Assembly (NCBI RefSeq): GCF_035046505.1 | Contig: NC_089825.1 | Location: 1,763,029 to 1,827,028, forward strand | Reading direction: 5' to 3' | Source of the DNA: Tiliqua scincoides | Lineage: Eukaryota > Chordata > Lepidosauria > Squamata > Scincidae | Length of the DNA: 64,000 bases | In this document: positions 1 through 9,468 of the stretch, piece by piece | Layout of the letters: each line of letters starts with the position of its first letter | How positions within the stretch are numbered: position 1 is the stretch's first letter | Made by a program: the position numbers and the translations under genes | Notes under the pieces: generated by a model | Told to the model about the DNA's origin: nothing | Databases searched by the model: none | Seen by the model: only the letters and a program-made list of their open reading frames with translations

Positions 1-400
1 TTTATTGTTTTATGGGGTTTCTACTGGTCTGCTTTCCGGTAAGTGTATCCATTGCTTTGTTATTTGCAAAAAGAAAGCAGGATATAAACGTGAAAAGCAT
101 GGTATTCATCTGGCACATCGTGATTGGCAGTTGATTGATTTGTCAGTAAATTTATTTAGAACTATTTGTTAAGGAGGCTTTCTGTTTGTCGAAAAGGTCC
201 CAGGTGGCTAACGGGAAAGGTTGGAAAACCACGTTCAGAAAGGGTTTGTCTTTGCAGCTTTTTGCAAAAAACAAGGGCAGGCTTGCACAAGACCGCACTC
301 ACTATTCTCCTTAATTGAATGTAATATTTTTGCCAATGAAACCAGGGCCCACCTCCCACCTGAATCAGCCCCTCTGCCCTTCCTCTGGGCAACATAAGAA
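1..400. other. Unassigned AT-rich sequence
   Basis: No gene, splice-framed coding segment or clear repeat is visible before the CR1 fragment that starts near 405. Confidence 0.4.
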
Positions 401-404
401 GACC

Positions 405-700
405 CCCTCTGGGTCAGGTCAAAGAGGGCCCACCTAGTCCAGCTTCCTGCATCATAGTGGCCCACCAGGTTCCTCAGCGAGCATGCAAGACAACAAGATA
501 CCTGCATCCTGGTACCCTCCCTTGCACCTGGACTTCTGAGGTAGCCTACTTCTAAAACCAGTTTGCACTACCCACCATGGCCTGTAACCTGTGATGGACT
601 TCTAGAAATCTATCCAATTCCCTTTTAAAGGCATGTAAGCCAGACACCGTCTCCACATCCGGTGGCAAGGAGTTCCGCAGACTAATGATACAGACACGTT
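405..700 (-). mobile_element. CR1 LINE 3' end fragment
   Basis: Reverse complement of the CR1 tail seen at 43-43.3 kb: the CCACCTAGTCCAGCTTCCTG block, then the frame corresponding to FKRELDRFLE and the NSLPPDVE block. It is diverged and 5'-truncated. Confidence 0.75.
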
Positions 701-2200
701 CCACAGGCAAGTGGCAGAAGCAGACATGGCTACTGCTGTGCCCAACCACAGGGGTCGCAGGTGGTTCTTGCAGCTGCCTGGTGGGGGCGCCATGACAAAG
801 ATAGCGTCGTAGTGATGGTGGCAGGCAGGCTACAGTGGCAAAGGCAAAGCAAAGGCCCAGTCTGCATGCAAGCGACTGTGTTGTTGAACTTTTTTCTTGA
901 GTAGGGACTGAGGAAGAGGAGGTAAGGAGAGAGGAAGGGAGTGCAGTGTGAAACCAAAGGCACCAGACCCAAGCATGCTACTTGTGACTTGGGTTCTGCA
1001 TTATGCCCCCTTCAGCCCTGCAGGTCAGCTTGCTTGTCATGCTCACTGCAGCCACTAAGTGTCTCTGTTTATCCTGCAGAAGCGCTGCAAGAGTGGGGAT
1101 GTGGGCTTAACGATGGACACTATGGAACTACGTTTGCTGCAGTGATTCTAAATCTTGCGTGAAAGTCCACACTGAGTCTTGGATCTTCTGCAGGCTGAAT
1201 ATGTTCCCTGCCACTGAGTTATGGACCCTGCTCCAATGATGAGCCTGGATGGTATGAAGCTTTGAAGAGGACCTGCAGCCCCTTGAACTGTTTCAGGAAG
1301 TCAACGCTGGTCAGGAAAGGTTGCAGAGTCCAGGTCTTGCATGTCCCAGGAGAGCCCTGGAGAGTTACCAGAATTTGACCACCATTGCAAATAGTCTCCA
1401 GGAGCAGCCCCACAAGGAACAGGCTGCAGCAGTCGGTCCTTGAGGTAGCCATACACAAATGACAGCAGCCAAATCCCTGTTCCCTCAGAGTTACAAATCA
1501 GATGGAGCAAATGATGGCTTTATGTCTGGGACCGCAGGCCCTGAAGTATGAATGAGAAAGGTTTCTGAACTTGTGCTTTGTCAAGTCCTGGCTCTGGGAG
1601 TGCTTGCTTTGATGTTCCCAATTCAGCTCCAGCTCTCTGCTAAGTGAGATGCCCTGCTGGAGCGACGTGATCCTGAAAGAGCTAAACACTGGAACCTTCT
1701 GTTATGGGCTGAAATGACATTCTGCCCTCTAATTGTTCCTGCTTGTTCCTTTCAGCAGCGATGGGCAAATCCAGCACGGTTTGATTTGAGTCAAGTCATG
1801 AGTCTCCGACCCCTTTAACTCGACTCAAAAACGAGTCCTAATGGGCGGACTTTCCGAGTCACCCAGAGTGTTTTGGGGACTCTAAAGAGTCCTGAGTCTT
1901 CTTATAAGTAAGTCAGCTGAGGCTTCATGGGGAAAAAATGGAGCTGCTGCTGGGATGTGTGTCGGAGTTGTCTTTAAACACTCCCCTGATGTCCCTATCC
2001 TATCCGTAAACAAGGCAGGCAGGGGTGGGACAGACTATGTGAAAGCAGGGACAGAAGTGACAAAAGGGAGGAGGGTCACACAAAGCAGTTGGGAGGCTTA
2101 TCAGTATGACCAAATTCTTTGCAGCTCTACTCAGAGGTAGTCCCATTGCATCCGGTCATTCAGTGAGCTTGCTGGAGCCATGCAGTCAGTTTCTCTTCCA
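700..2200. other. Unassigned intergenic sequence
   Basis: No supportable gene. A stretch at 1790-1920 repeats the words GAGTC and GACTC many times and may be an old DNA transposon remnant, but I could not define its ends. Confidence 0.3.
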
Positions 2201-2204
2201 TGGC

Positions 2205-2242
<38 letters not shown>

Positions 2243-2334
2243 GGTATTTATATACCGCCTTTCTTGGTCTTTATTCAAGACTTTATTCAAGGCGGTTTAC
2301 ATAGGCAGGCTTTATTTAAATCCCTTATTAAAAA
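2205..2334 (-). mobile_element. L2-type retroelement tail with (TAA)n
   Basis: A (TAA)n tract is followed by TATTTATATACCGCCTTTC and GGCGGTTTACATAGGCAGG, the reverse complement of an L2-like 3' end. A near copy lies at 63743-63960. It runs into the N gap. Confidence 0.7.
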
Positions 2335-2534
2335 NNNNNNNNNNNNNNNNNNNNNNNNNNNNNNNNNNNNNNNNNNNNNNNNNNNNNNNNNNNNNNNNNN
2401 NNNNNNNNNNNNNNNNNNNNNNNNNNNNNNNNNNNNNNNNNNNNNNNNNNNNNNNNNNNNNNNNNNNNNNNNNNNNNNNNNNNNNNNNNNNNNNNNNNNN
2501 NNNNNNNNNNNNNNNNNNNNNNNNNNNNNNNNNN
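2335..2534. other. Assembly gap (200 N)
   Basis: A run of exactly 200 N, which looks like a scaffold placeholder. Both flanks are L2-related, so the gap probably lies in repeat sequence. Confidence 0.95.
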
Positions 2535-2604
2535 TGCTGCTGCTGCGACACAGTGCTGTGCACAAAGGGTACCCCAACAGTGGTAAATTTGGGAACCGCT
2601 GGTA

Positions 2605-3377
2605 AAAAGCATCAAATCTGTTGATTAAAATATATTTTTAATCCATGAATGATCCATGCCTCGGTGACATCGAGATTAGATTACTGTAACGCACTCTATG
2701 TGGGGCTGCCCTTGAAGATGGTTCGGAAACTGCAACTAGTGCAGAATGCGGCGGCCCGTGTGGTTACTGGAGGTAGGCGGTTCGACCCTGTCAGTCCGCT
2801 TCTCCAGCAGCTGCAATGGCTGCCCATTCGTTTCCGGGCCCAATTCAAGATGCTGGTATTGACCTTTAAAGCCCTATACTGCTCTGGACCAGGGTATCTT
2901 AGAGATCGCCTGCTCCCGTACAATCCGGCTCGCCCTCTCAGGTCATCAGAGAAGGCCTTTTTACAAGTGCCGCCGCCTAGGGAGGTACGTGGGGCGGCTG
3001 CAAGAAATAGGGCCTTCTCAGTAGTGGCACCAACGCTATGGAACTCCCTTCCCCTTGACTTAAGAATGGCTCCCTCTCTTGAGACCTTTCGGCAAGGCCT
3101 GAAGACCCTTCTGTTTAAACAGGCTTTCTGAGTTCTTGGCCTTTTAACATCTTTTTAACATCTTTTAATATTTTTTTTACAGGCCTGATTCTTTTATGAC
3201 TTGCTGCTGCTCTATGCTCTTTTTACCTATTTTTACTCTGACTGCTGTTTTTAGTATGTGTTAATATGTTTTTATTTGTTTTTAAATTGTTTTTAATATG
3301 TTGTAAGCCGCCTTGAGTCCCTTCGGGGAGAAAGGTGGGGTAGAAATAAAGTTATTATTATTATTATTATTATTATT
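2605..3377 (+). mobile_element. L2 LINE 3' part: ORF2 C-terminus and 3' tail
   Basis: The open frame 2649-3131 encodes 160 residues of an L2-clade reverse transcriptase C-terminus: SRLDYCNALYVGLPLKMVRK, LQLVQNAAARVVTG and APTLWNSLPLDLR. It ends at a natural stop. The 3' untranslated part ends in AAGCCGCCTTGAGTCCCTTC, AAAGGTGGGGTAGAAATAAA and (TTA)n. It is 5'-truncated or cut by the gap, and the reading frame is still open in this part, so the copy is fairly young. Confidence 0.9.
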
Positions 3378-4990
3378 TTTTCCTTTTCTGAACAAAATTG
3401 ATGCTTTGAAAATACTTGACCAAGAATTAGTTAATTGGGAAAATCTTGTAACCAGTTCAATTTTCAGTCCTACTTGCCTTCCAAAACTTTCATAAGTACT
3501 TGCATTAAAGAAAGCAATTTTTACAAATCTGCTTCCTGACTAATTATAATTTTCAGTTAAGTGATATAAAAAAGAACTGAATTTACCGCAGCTGGGCAGT
3601 CACACATTTAAGGCACGGCTCTCTCATATTTAACAGAGGGAAAACAGCTGTTCTTCTACAGCCCAACATAGAATCTCTCTCAATGCCTGCTGCTGTCTTA
3701 TACATCCCATCCCCTTCTCCTGAAACAATATATGGTACTGCTATTTACATAAATTAAGTTATAATCGGCTTGTAGCTTACATGTAAAAACAACAAGAACC
3801 AAGCAAAAAATGCATATTAATAAGCATTATACATTACTTATTGACTCACATCACCTGCTCAAGTGACAACTCTGTGGACTGCATTCATCACTAGAGGACT
3901 GCAAAATCAAGTTCTGTACTGTAATTACTTGCATGTGTGAATGAGCTGTCATACAAACATAGAACACCACAGTCAGAACTTCCATTTATCTATATCCAGC
4001 ACAGTTAAAAGGATTCAAAGGAGCTTGTTCACACAAATTCCATTTCCTGTAACCCAACATTCAAACACTCTTGCAATATACATGCATGTGTGAATCAAGT
4101 CCAACGTGTACATGAACAGTAACATGAAACATAACTGTTTTGCCTTCTATAAATAACCAGTGACTGCATCTATGATTTTTCCCTGTTTCAGGTGTTCTGT
4201 AAAATGCACTGTAATCTGCAAACAAAAGTACAGTAAATATTTTCTAATTTACCTTCTCTGCTTGAGGATTCAGACTCTTCAAACAACCTCCCTAGGGTTG
4301 CCATCTTTGAATTTTTCCCCAAGACATTCACGGAGGCCTCTCTTGGTTTTAAAGTCAAACAAAAAATGACCTATTTTCACTGTCCACACACCAGGTACCA
4401 AGAAGAGGAGAAAATCTACAACATACAGCTCTTCCCCACCGAAACCCAAGAACAAAATCTACAGAAAAATTAAACATTTTAACATCTTTAAACATTCCTG
4501 ACAGAGCAAATAACTGCTAACTTGCTGGTCACACAAGGAAATTAACACACACTGAGAAATACTGGACATTATGTACTCCAGGATCACATGACTTACAATC
4601 CATATGTGAGCCACATATTTACCCTCTGACTAGCAATTTTCTCATCATATCACAGAGCCTATTACCCTATTCCTACACAGGCACTGCATGCTGACTCCTC
4701 CCCTATACTGTATTACCCATTCTATTATAAAATTAGATATTACAATTTCAGGCACAGCAGAAGAGAAGCCTCAAACACACAAACCCCTCCCCCAATCAGA
4801 AAGGTCTCTAAGACAACATTCAACATACATCTTAAGAAGTAGCCCTTAGGCAATTTGGAAGCTAGAAGTAGGCAAATTATGACATGAGCTTCTGCAAAAG
4901 TCTACATCAAATGCATCATAGAAATAGCCTATACCACAATAGCTTATACCACAATATTGTCACCTTTTCAGATACTACAGAATTCTGGTG
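3378..4990. other. Unassigned AT-rich intergenic sequence
   Basis: No gene or clear repeat is recognised. Open frames here are short and lack splice or family support. Confidence 0.35.
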
Positions 4991-4994
4991 CATC

Positions 4995-5165
4995 AGCATA
5001 AGAACCACCCTGCTGGATGAGCCCAAGGATCCATCTAGTCCTCTCTACACCCCACAGTGGCCCACCAGATGGCTCTGGGAGCAAACAACACAACAAAATA
5101 ACTGTATCCTGCTACCACCCACCTGGCACTCATAGATAGGCTGCCTCTAAAACTCAGGCATTATA
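4995..5165 (-). mobile_element. CR1 LINE 3' end fragment
   Basis: Reverse-complement CR1 tail: AAGAACCACCCTGCTGGATG, CATCTAGTCC and CAGTGGCCCACCAGATG. It is diverged. Confidence 0.75.
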
Positions 5166-5464
5166 TACAGTGGTCTCTCACCACCTGTGGATTTAACCAT
5201 CCACAGCCAGCCGGGGACAGTCTCTGGTGCTCCCAGAAGCCACTTCTGGGTTATGCCAAACAACTAAAAAAAGTTCCCTTTAAAAAGAGGGAGAAAAGGT
5301 GTTTCTTATCTTAGCACTGCAAACTGTGCAGGCTGCAGGGCAAGCTCTGGCACTCCCAGAAGCCCCTTCCAGGTCACACTGAGTACAGAAAGAGGCTCAG
5401 GGTGGATGGGTGGGCTTTCTTAAGCATGGAAAGGCATGCTTTGGAGCATCTGACCCCTGTTGTG

Positions 5465-5890
5465 TTCTGTGGCTTGCCAGCTGGGATGAACTTCTCAAGA
5501 AATCTGTCCAAGCCCCTTTCAAAGGCATCAGGAACATGCGGGCTGCATGGAGTTAACCTGTGGAACTCCCTGCCACAGGGTGTGGAGCAGCATCTGGCCT
5601 GGGTTCTCTGCACGTGGGTTGTGGGTGCTTGGGCACCTCACACGGTGGCAGCGCTTTTCAAAGGACCCTGTGGCGAGGCTCTGCCTCCTGGCCCTGAAAC
5701 GCACCCAGGCCAGATGCCACCCCACACCCTGTGGTAGGGAGTTCCACAGGTCAACTCCATGCAGACACCCACCGCGGCTTGCAGCCGGCGACGGACTCTC
5801 CTTCCACACCCACTCCAAAGGTCCCCAGGCCAGGCGCCACCCCGTACTCAGTGGCAAGGAGTTCCACAGACCAACGGCTTCCTGGATGGA
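5465..5890. mobile_element. Mosaic of CR1 3' fragments in both orientations
   Basis: The block encoding WNSLPQ (TGTGGAACTCCCTGCCACAG) occurs on the plus strand near 5560 and inverted near 5730 and 5855. The AAAGGCATC block is inverted near 5520. The pieces alternate in strand within 430 bases and adjoin a gene-free GC-rich unit also seen at 7.1-7.3 kb. Confidence 0.6.
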
Positions 5891-5983
5891 TCGTGAGCCG
5901 CCCCAAGCCCTCGGGGATCGCACAAGACTCCAGAGCTAAGCCGGGGCGCGTGACTGACTTCAAAGGGCCCCGGCGAGGCCTAC

Positions 5984-6200
5984 CTTGAAGCGGCGGCGAG
6001 GCCCGCCCAGCCCCCTCCTCGGCGACCGGCTGAGGGGACCAGGAAGGAGGAGCAGAGCCGCCGCCGACAGCTGAGGCGGCCTTGACGGGAGAGGCCAAGC
6101 GCGCCTTCACCCGCCACGGGAAGCCGCTGGGCGCGCAGAAGACCCGAAGCCCCCCTTCGCAGGGCGAACCTCCCTCAGCGACGGTCGCCCCCCCGCGCAG
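5984..6200 (-). other. Candidate untranslated first exon of a minus-strand gene (SNAP47?)
   Basis: A minus-strand donor TTCAAG|gtaggc sits at the edge of the CpG-rich region. Head-to-head SNAP47 is expected from mammalian order. No coding part lies in the window, so the identity is inferred from position only. Confidence 0.3.
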
Positions 6201-6205
6201 ATACA

Positions 6206-6461
6206 CTGCACATGCGCCAAGCCGGCGAGACCTCACATTGGTTGCCAACCCTCTTGGTGGCACAGCATATAGCGCATGCGCCAAGCCGGCACACTCTCTC
6301 ATTGGTTGCCTACTATCCCTCTCCTCTCAGGTGAGCGCAGGCACACTACGCATGCGCCAAACAGGCGCGCCCCCTTATTGGCTGCCTACCTACGTCCCCT
6401 GCGCTTCTCTGGTGGCTTAGGCACACCGCGCATGCGCCAAGTCGGCGAGCCCTCTCATTGG
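6206..6461. promoter_or_regulatory. Four tandem NRF1-type plus inverted CCAAT modules
   Basis: Four units each carry CATGCGCC (full GCGCATGCGCC in units 2 and 4) followed about 20 bases later by ATTGG. The NRF1-like cores are at about 6208-6218, 6272-6282, 6348-6358 and 6428-6438; ATTGG is at 6237-6241, 6301-6305, 6377-6381 and 6457-6461. The periods are about 64, 76 and 80 bases. The order and spacing are kept while the sequence between has diverged, which suggests selected sites in an old tandem duplication. Confidence 0.7.
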
Positions 6462-6589
6462 CCCCGTTTACTGGTGGGCGCGCGCAGCGCTCGCTTATCC
6501 AACCGTCAGTCTGGCGCGAGCCGTGACCTTTCTCCATCCCCCTGTTCCAGGAGTTCTCTCACACACACCGCGCCTCCTTTGGCGGCGGA

Positions 6590-6612
6590 TGCGCATGCGC
6601 ATGCGCATGCGC
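6590..6612. promoter_or_regulatory. Overlapping NRF1-type sites
   Basis: Three overlapping copies of GCATGC in alternating TGCGCATGCGCA phase, followed by GCGGCGCG. Each half matches the NRF1 consensus YGCGCAYGCGCR. Confidence 0.6.
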
Positions 6613-6619
6613 GGCGCGT

Positions 6620-6766
6620 TTGGGCGCGCCCACTGAGGTAACGGCAGTGCCGAGCCGGCCTTGGACAGGTCAGTGACGGGGGGAGGGGATGTACGCGCGC
6701 GATGTGTGTCTGTGCGCATGCGCACTCTGAAGGGGGCAGGAGAAGGGCGACCGGCCGGCCAGCCCG
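6620..6766 (+). other. Candidate JMJD4 untranslated first exon
   Basis: The plus-strand donor CCCG|gtgagt at 6766/6767 is the best in the promoter and could splice to the acceptors at 9142 or 9178 before the JMJD4 start codon. The 5' end is a guess. Confidence 0.4.
6712..6723. promoter_or_regulatory. NRF1-type site
   Basis: TGCGCATGCGCA, a perfect match to the palindromic NRF1 consensus, about 45 bases before the candidate JMJD4 5' untranslated exon donor. Confidence 0.6.
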
Positions 6767-6844
6767 GTGAGTGGAGGAGCGTCGAGACGGGGGGAGGGGT
6801 CGGTCCTTTCCTGTTCGGAGGAGGGGGCTGCAGGGGGCGTGCCA

Positions 6845-7110
6845 TTAACCTGTGGAACTCCCTACCACAGGGTGTGCGGGTGCCACCTGGCCTGGGTGCC
6901 TTTGAAAGGGGTGGGGCTGAGTAATGCAGGGAAAGTTCACCACAGGCTGCAGGGCATGGTGGGCAGGTGCCTGTCACTGGCCTGTGGAACTCCCTGCCAC
7001 AGGATGTGCTGAGGGTACCTGCCCAGATGCCCTCAGAAAGGAACTGGACAGGCTTCTGGAGGGAAAGACCATCGCAGGTGACAAGCCGTGGGGGACATGA
7101 GGTGGGTGTA
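6845..7110 (+). mobile_element. Two CR1 3' fragments in tandem
   Basis: CTGTGGAACTCCCTACCACA near 6850 and CTGTGGAACTCCCTGCCACA near 6982 are each followed by the short C-terminal CR1 frame (GAFERG; RNWTGFWRE). Confidence 0.65.
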
Positions 7111-7330
7111 GAGGCAGGTGAGGCAGAGCCTCCCCACCATAGCCCTTTGAAAAATGCCACTGCTACCATGTGAGGTGCTCAAGCACACTCAACCCATGTG
7201 CAGAGCAGACCATGAGCTGCAGACCATGAGCAGAGCAGAGCGCATGGGTTGAGTGTGCTTGAGCACATCACACAGCGGCGGTGCTTTTCAAAGGGCTCCG
7301 GTGGGAAGGCAGTGCCTCACCTGCCTCTCC
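7110..7330. repeat. Long imperfect inverted repeat
   Basis: The core arms 7175-7198 and 7243-7266 are perfect 24-base reverse complements (GTGCTCAAGCACACTCAACC to CATGGGTTGAGTGTGC...). Weaker pairing extends about 60 bases further out on each side (CCCTTTGAAAAATGCCACTG versus GGCGGTGCTTTTCAAAGGG). A related unit, single copy, lies near 5610-5690. Confidence 0.75.
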
Positions 7331-7344
7331 ACCCATGTCACATC

Positions 7345-7540
7345 CCTGCCATGATGGGTGTGTGCAATCTCTTGGTTTAAGAGGTAGGGTACCTTAGAAT
7401 GCCAAATGCGAGGGAGGGCACCAGGATGCAGGTCTCTTGTCTAGTGTGCTCCTTGGGGCATTTGGTGGGCCACTGAGATACAGAAAGCTGGACTTGCTGG
7501 GCCCCCTTTGGTCTGATCCAGTGGTACTCTTCTTATGTGA
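7345..7540 (+). mobile_element. CR1 LINE 3' end fragment
   Basis: It contains GAGGGCACCAGGATGCAGGT, GGGGCATTTGGTGGGCCACT and a terminal ATCCAGTGGTACTCTTCTTA. Confidence 0.75.
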
Positions 7541-7599
7541 ATGGAGTTTGTGCCATTTGCACATCTCTGAGGGTGTCTGTCTGAGGATGGCTAAGAAGT

Positions 7600-7900
7600 C
7601 ACGAACTATGGGACTCCTTGCCACGGGATGTGGTAGTAGTAGCATCTGGCCTAGATGCCTTTAAAAGGGGATTGGGCAGATTTATGAGAGAAAAGTCCAT
7701 CACAGGTTGCAGGCCATGATGGGTGTATGCAGCCTTCTGGTTTTCATAGTCAGCTGTCTCTGAATGCCAGGTGCAAGGGAGTGGCAACAGGTCTCTTGTG
7801 GTCTTGTGTACTCGCTGAGGCATCTGGTGGGCCACTGTGAGATACAGGAGGCTGGATTAGATGGGTCTTTGACCTGATCCAATGGGGCTCTTCTAATCTC
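7600..7900 (+). mobile_element. CR1 LINE 3' end fragment
   Basis: GACTCCTTGCCACGGGATGT through CTTTAAAAGGGGATTGGGCA to ATCCAATGGGGCTCTTCTAA. A second CR1 tail directly after the copy at 7345-7540, same strand. Confidence 0.8.
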
Positions 7901-8464
7901 AGCCAGACCAGTTCCCACTACCCAAGTGTTTGGCAGAAGAACAGCTTGATTTGGCAGCCAGACTTCTCTGCCTACTGCATTGGGTCTCCTCTGACTGGTG
8001 GGTTAAGTAGGAGGCCACAGTTTGCAAAGCCTGAAGTACAGGCAGTTGGAGAAGGGTGGGGAGTTTCCTTGAGTAGACTCTGTTGGAGACTAAATGATGC
8101 ATCAGGAGATCAGTAATCAGACTGCCCACTTTTTTTTTTTTAAATATAAAAGCAGGTTTTAGGGAGGAATTCAGATTGGGAAAAAGACATGGTGGGAATC
8201 TTAGGTTCTCTTCACCAGTATTTCATCTGTCATCTATTTCCAGGGACTTTAAATCTTCTGTAAAGAAAGAAAAAATATGATAGATAAAAATTTGTCTGTC
8301 TCATCTGGGACAGACCCAGTTTTTGCAGTCTGAACCACTACAGCCTAACCAACTGTGTGTTATCTACTTTTAATATGTCAATTCTTACAGTAATGTTAAT
8401 TCTAAGGCTGTTTTGTTACAAAAAGTTGCCCCATGGGTCTCTAACATGTATTCTTTGGCTGTGA

Positions 8465-8655
8465 CCCAAATCCTAACCAACTTTCCGGCACTGATGTAGC
8501 TGTACCAATAGTGCTACATTCATCAGTGCTGCAATGTGCTACACCCATCAGTTGGGTGGCAGTCACGGAGGCCTCCTTAAGGGAAGGGAGTGTTTGTTTC
8601 CATACCTCAGGGCTGCATTGCCCTTATCTCAGTGCTGGAAAGTTGGTTCGAGTTG
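8465..8655 (+). mobile_element. Small inverted-terminal-repeat element, CCCAATCCTA family
   Basis: Starts ACCCAAATCCTAACCAACTT and contains CTCAGGGCTGCATTGCCCTT, shared with copies at 35.9, 52.3, 54.8 and 62.5 kb. The right terminus is diverged. Confidence 0.6.
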
Positions 8656-9203
8656 CACCCTTAATCCTGCTGCTGCTTTTAGAACTAGAAAAAATAACTC
8701 CTGTGTTGTGGTTTGTGAAATGGGAATCGGTTCTGAAGGAATCAACACACGAGGGGGCATTCTTTGAAATGAATATATTGTTGTTTCTTTCTAGAAATCT
8801 TCATGAAGTTGTCCCCACCTGGTGCTCTTTGTGAAATGTAAAAGAGAAGCATGGAAGCAAATTAGCACAGTTGAATGTGCAGATGTTCCTATGTTGAAAA
8901 TAATGGCGAATAAATAGGTTTTAGTTACTATAACATCATATAGCCTTTCAAGCTTTTTAACCCTCAAGAACTCAAAGAAGCAAAGAACATCATTCGCTAT
9001 ACACAGTACAAGCCAAATGGGAAGATTTTCCAGCAAAATTTGGAACTGGACTTTTTTTTTAATTCCCTTCATCTTTCCTGATTCTTCTGTCTAAGCACCT
9101 CCTTATTTATCTATTTGCTTTATATCAAGTTATTTATTTTAGAACAATTTTAATTCTGCCTGTCACCTGCTAGCTTAGGTGTGAGACACGTACCATCGCC
9201 TGA

Positions 9204-9468
9204 ATGGAAAGGGACACTTTTGCTTACTCCACTAAGTTTTTTCGTGATTATAGTGGCCCACTAAGGGGTGCGAGCTGCCAACCCCATGAACATGTTGACT
9301 ACATTGAAAAGCCAGAAATATTCACATATGCAGACTTTTTCAAGGATTACTTGATTCCCAATGACCCCTGTGTTTTCTCTGCTAAGTTCACTGAGGGGTG
9401 GGACAGCAGGAGGAAGTGGGTGACTCCAGATGGAAAGCCTAACTTTGATTACCTGCTGCGGACTTTTG
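9204..9468 (+). CDS. JMJD4: JMJD4 coding exon 1
   Basis: This encodes residues 1-88 plus one base, from MERDTFAYSTKFFRDYSG to the split glycine of LLRTFG. The donor reads TTTG|gtaagt. Good splice acceptors at 9142 and 9178 lie just upstream, so a spliced 5' untranslated exon is likely. Confidence 0.93.

Larger units (their letters stand above)
5950..6800. promoter_or_regulatory. CpG-rich, probably bidirectional promoter upstream of JMJD4
   Basis: This is the densest CpG stretch in the window, with repeated NRF1-like palindromes (GCGCATGCGC) and inverted CCAAT boxes (ATTGG). It lies about 2.5 kb before the JMJD4 start codon, and good donors face both ways: plus CCCG|gtgagt at 6766/6767 and minus TTCAAG|gtaggc at 5984/5983. 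In human, JMJD4 sits head to head with SNAP47, so the minus-side partner may be SNAP47; none of its coding sequence is visible in 1-5900. Confidence 0.75.

Noticed and set aside
2649-3131. A host gene of 160 codons
   Set aside because: It is the L2 ORF2 C-terminus followed by the L2 tail.
1-5900. SNAP47 coding sequence expected opposite JMJD4
   Set aside because: No stretch resembling its N-terminal exon was found; only a possible untranslated exon near 5984-6200 remains.
5547-6641. Long GC-rich open frames on both strands in the promoter
   Set aside because: They overlap in several frames, are made of repeated promoter modules, and match no family; high GC removes stop codons by chance.
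8791-9072. A 93-codon minus-strand open frame before JMJD4
   Set aside because: AT-rich, no family match, no splice or promoter context.
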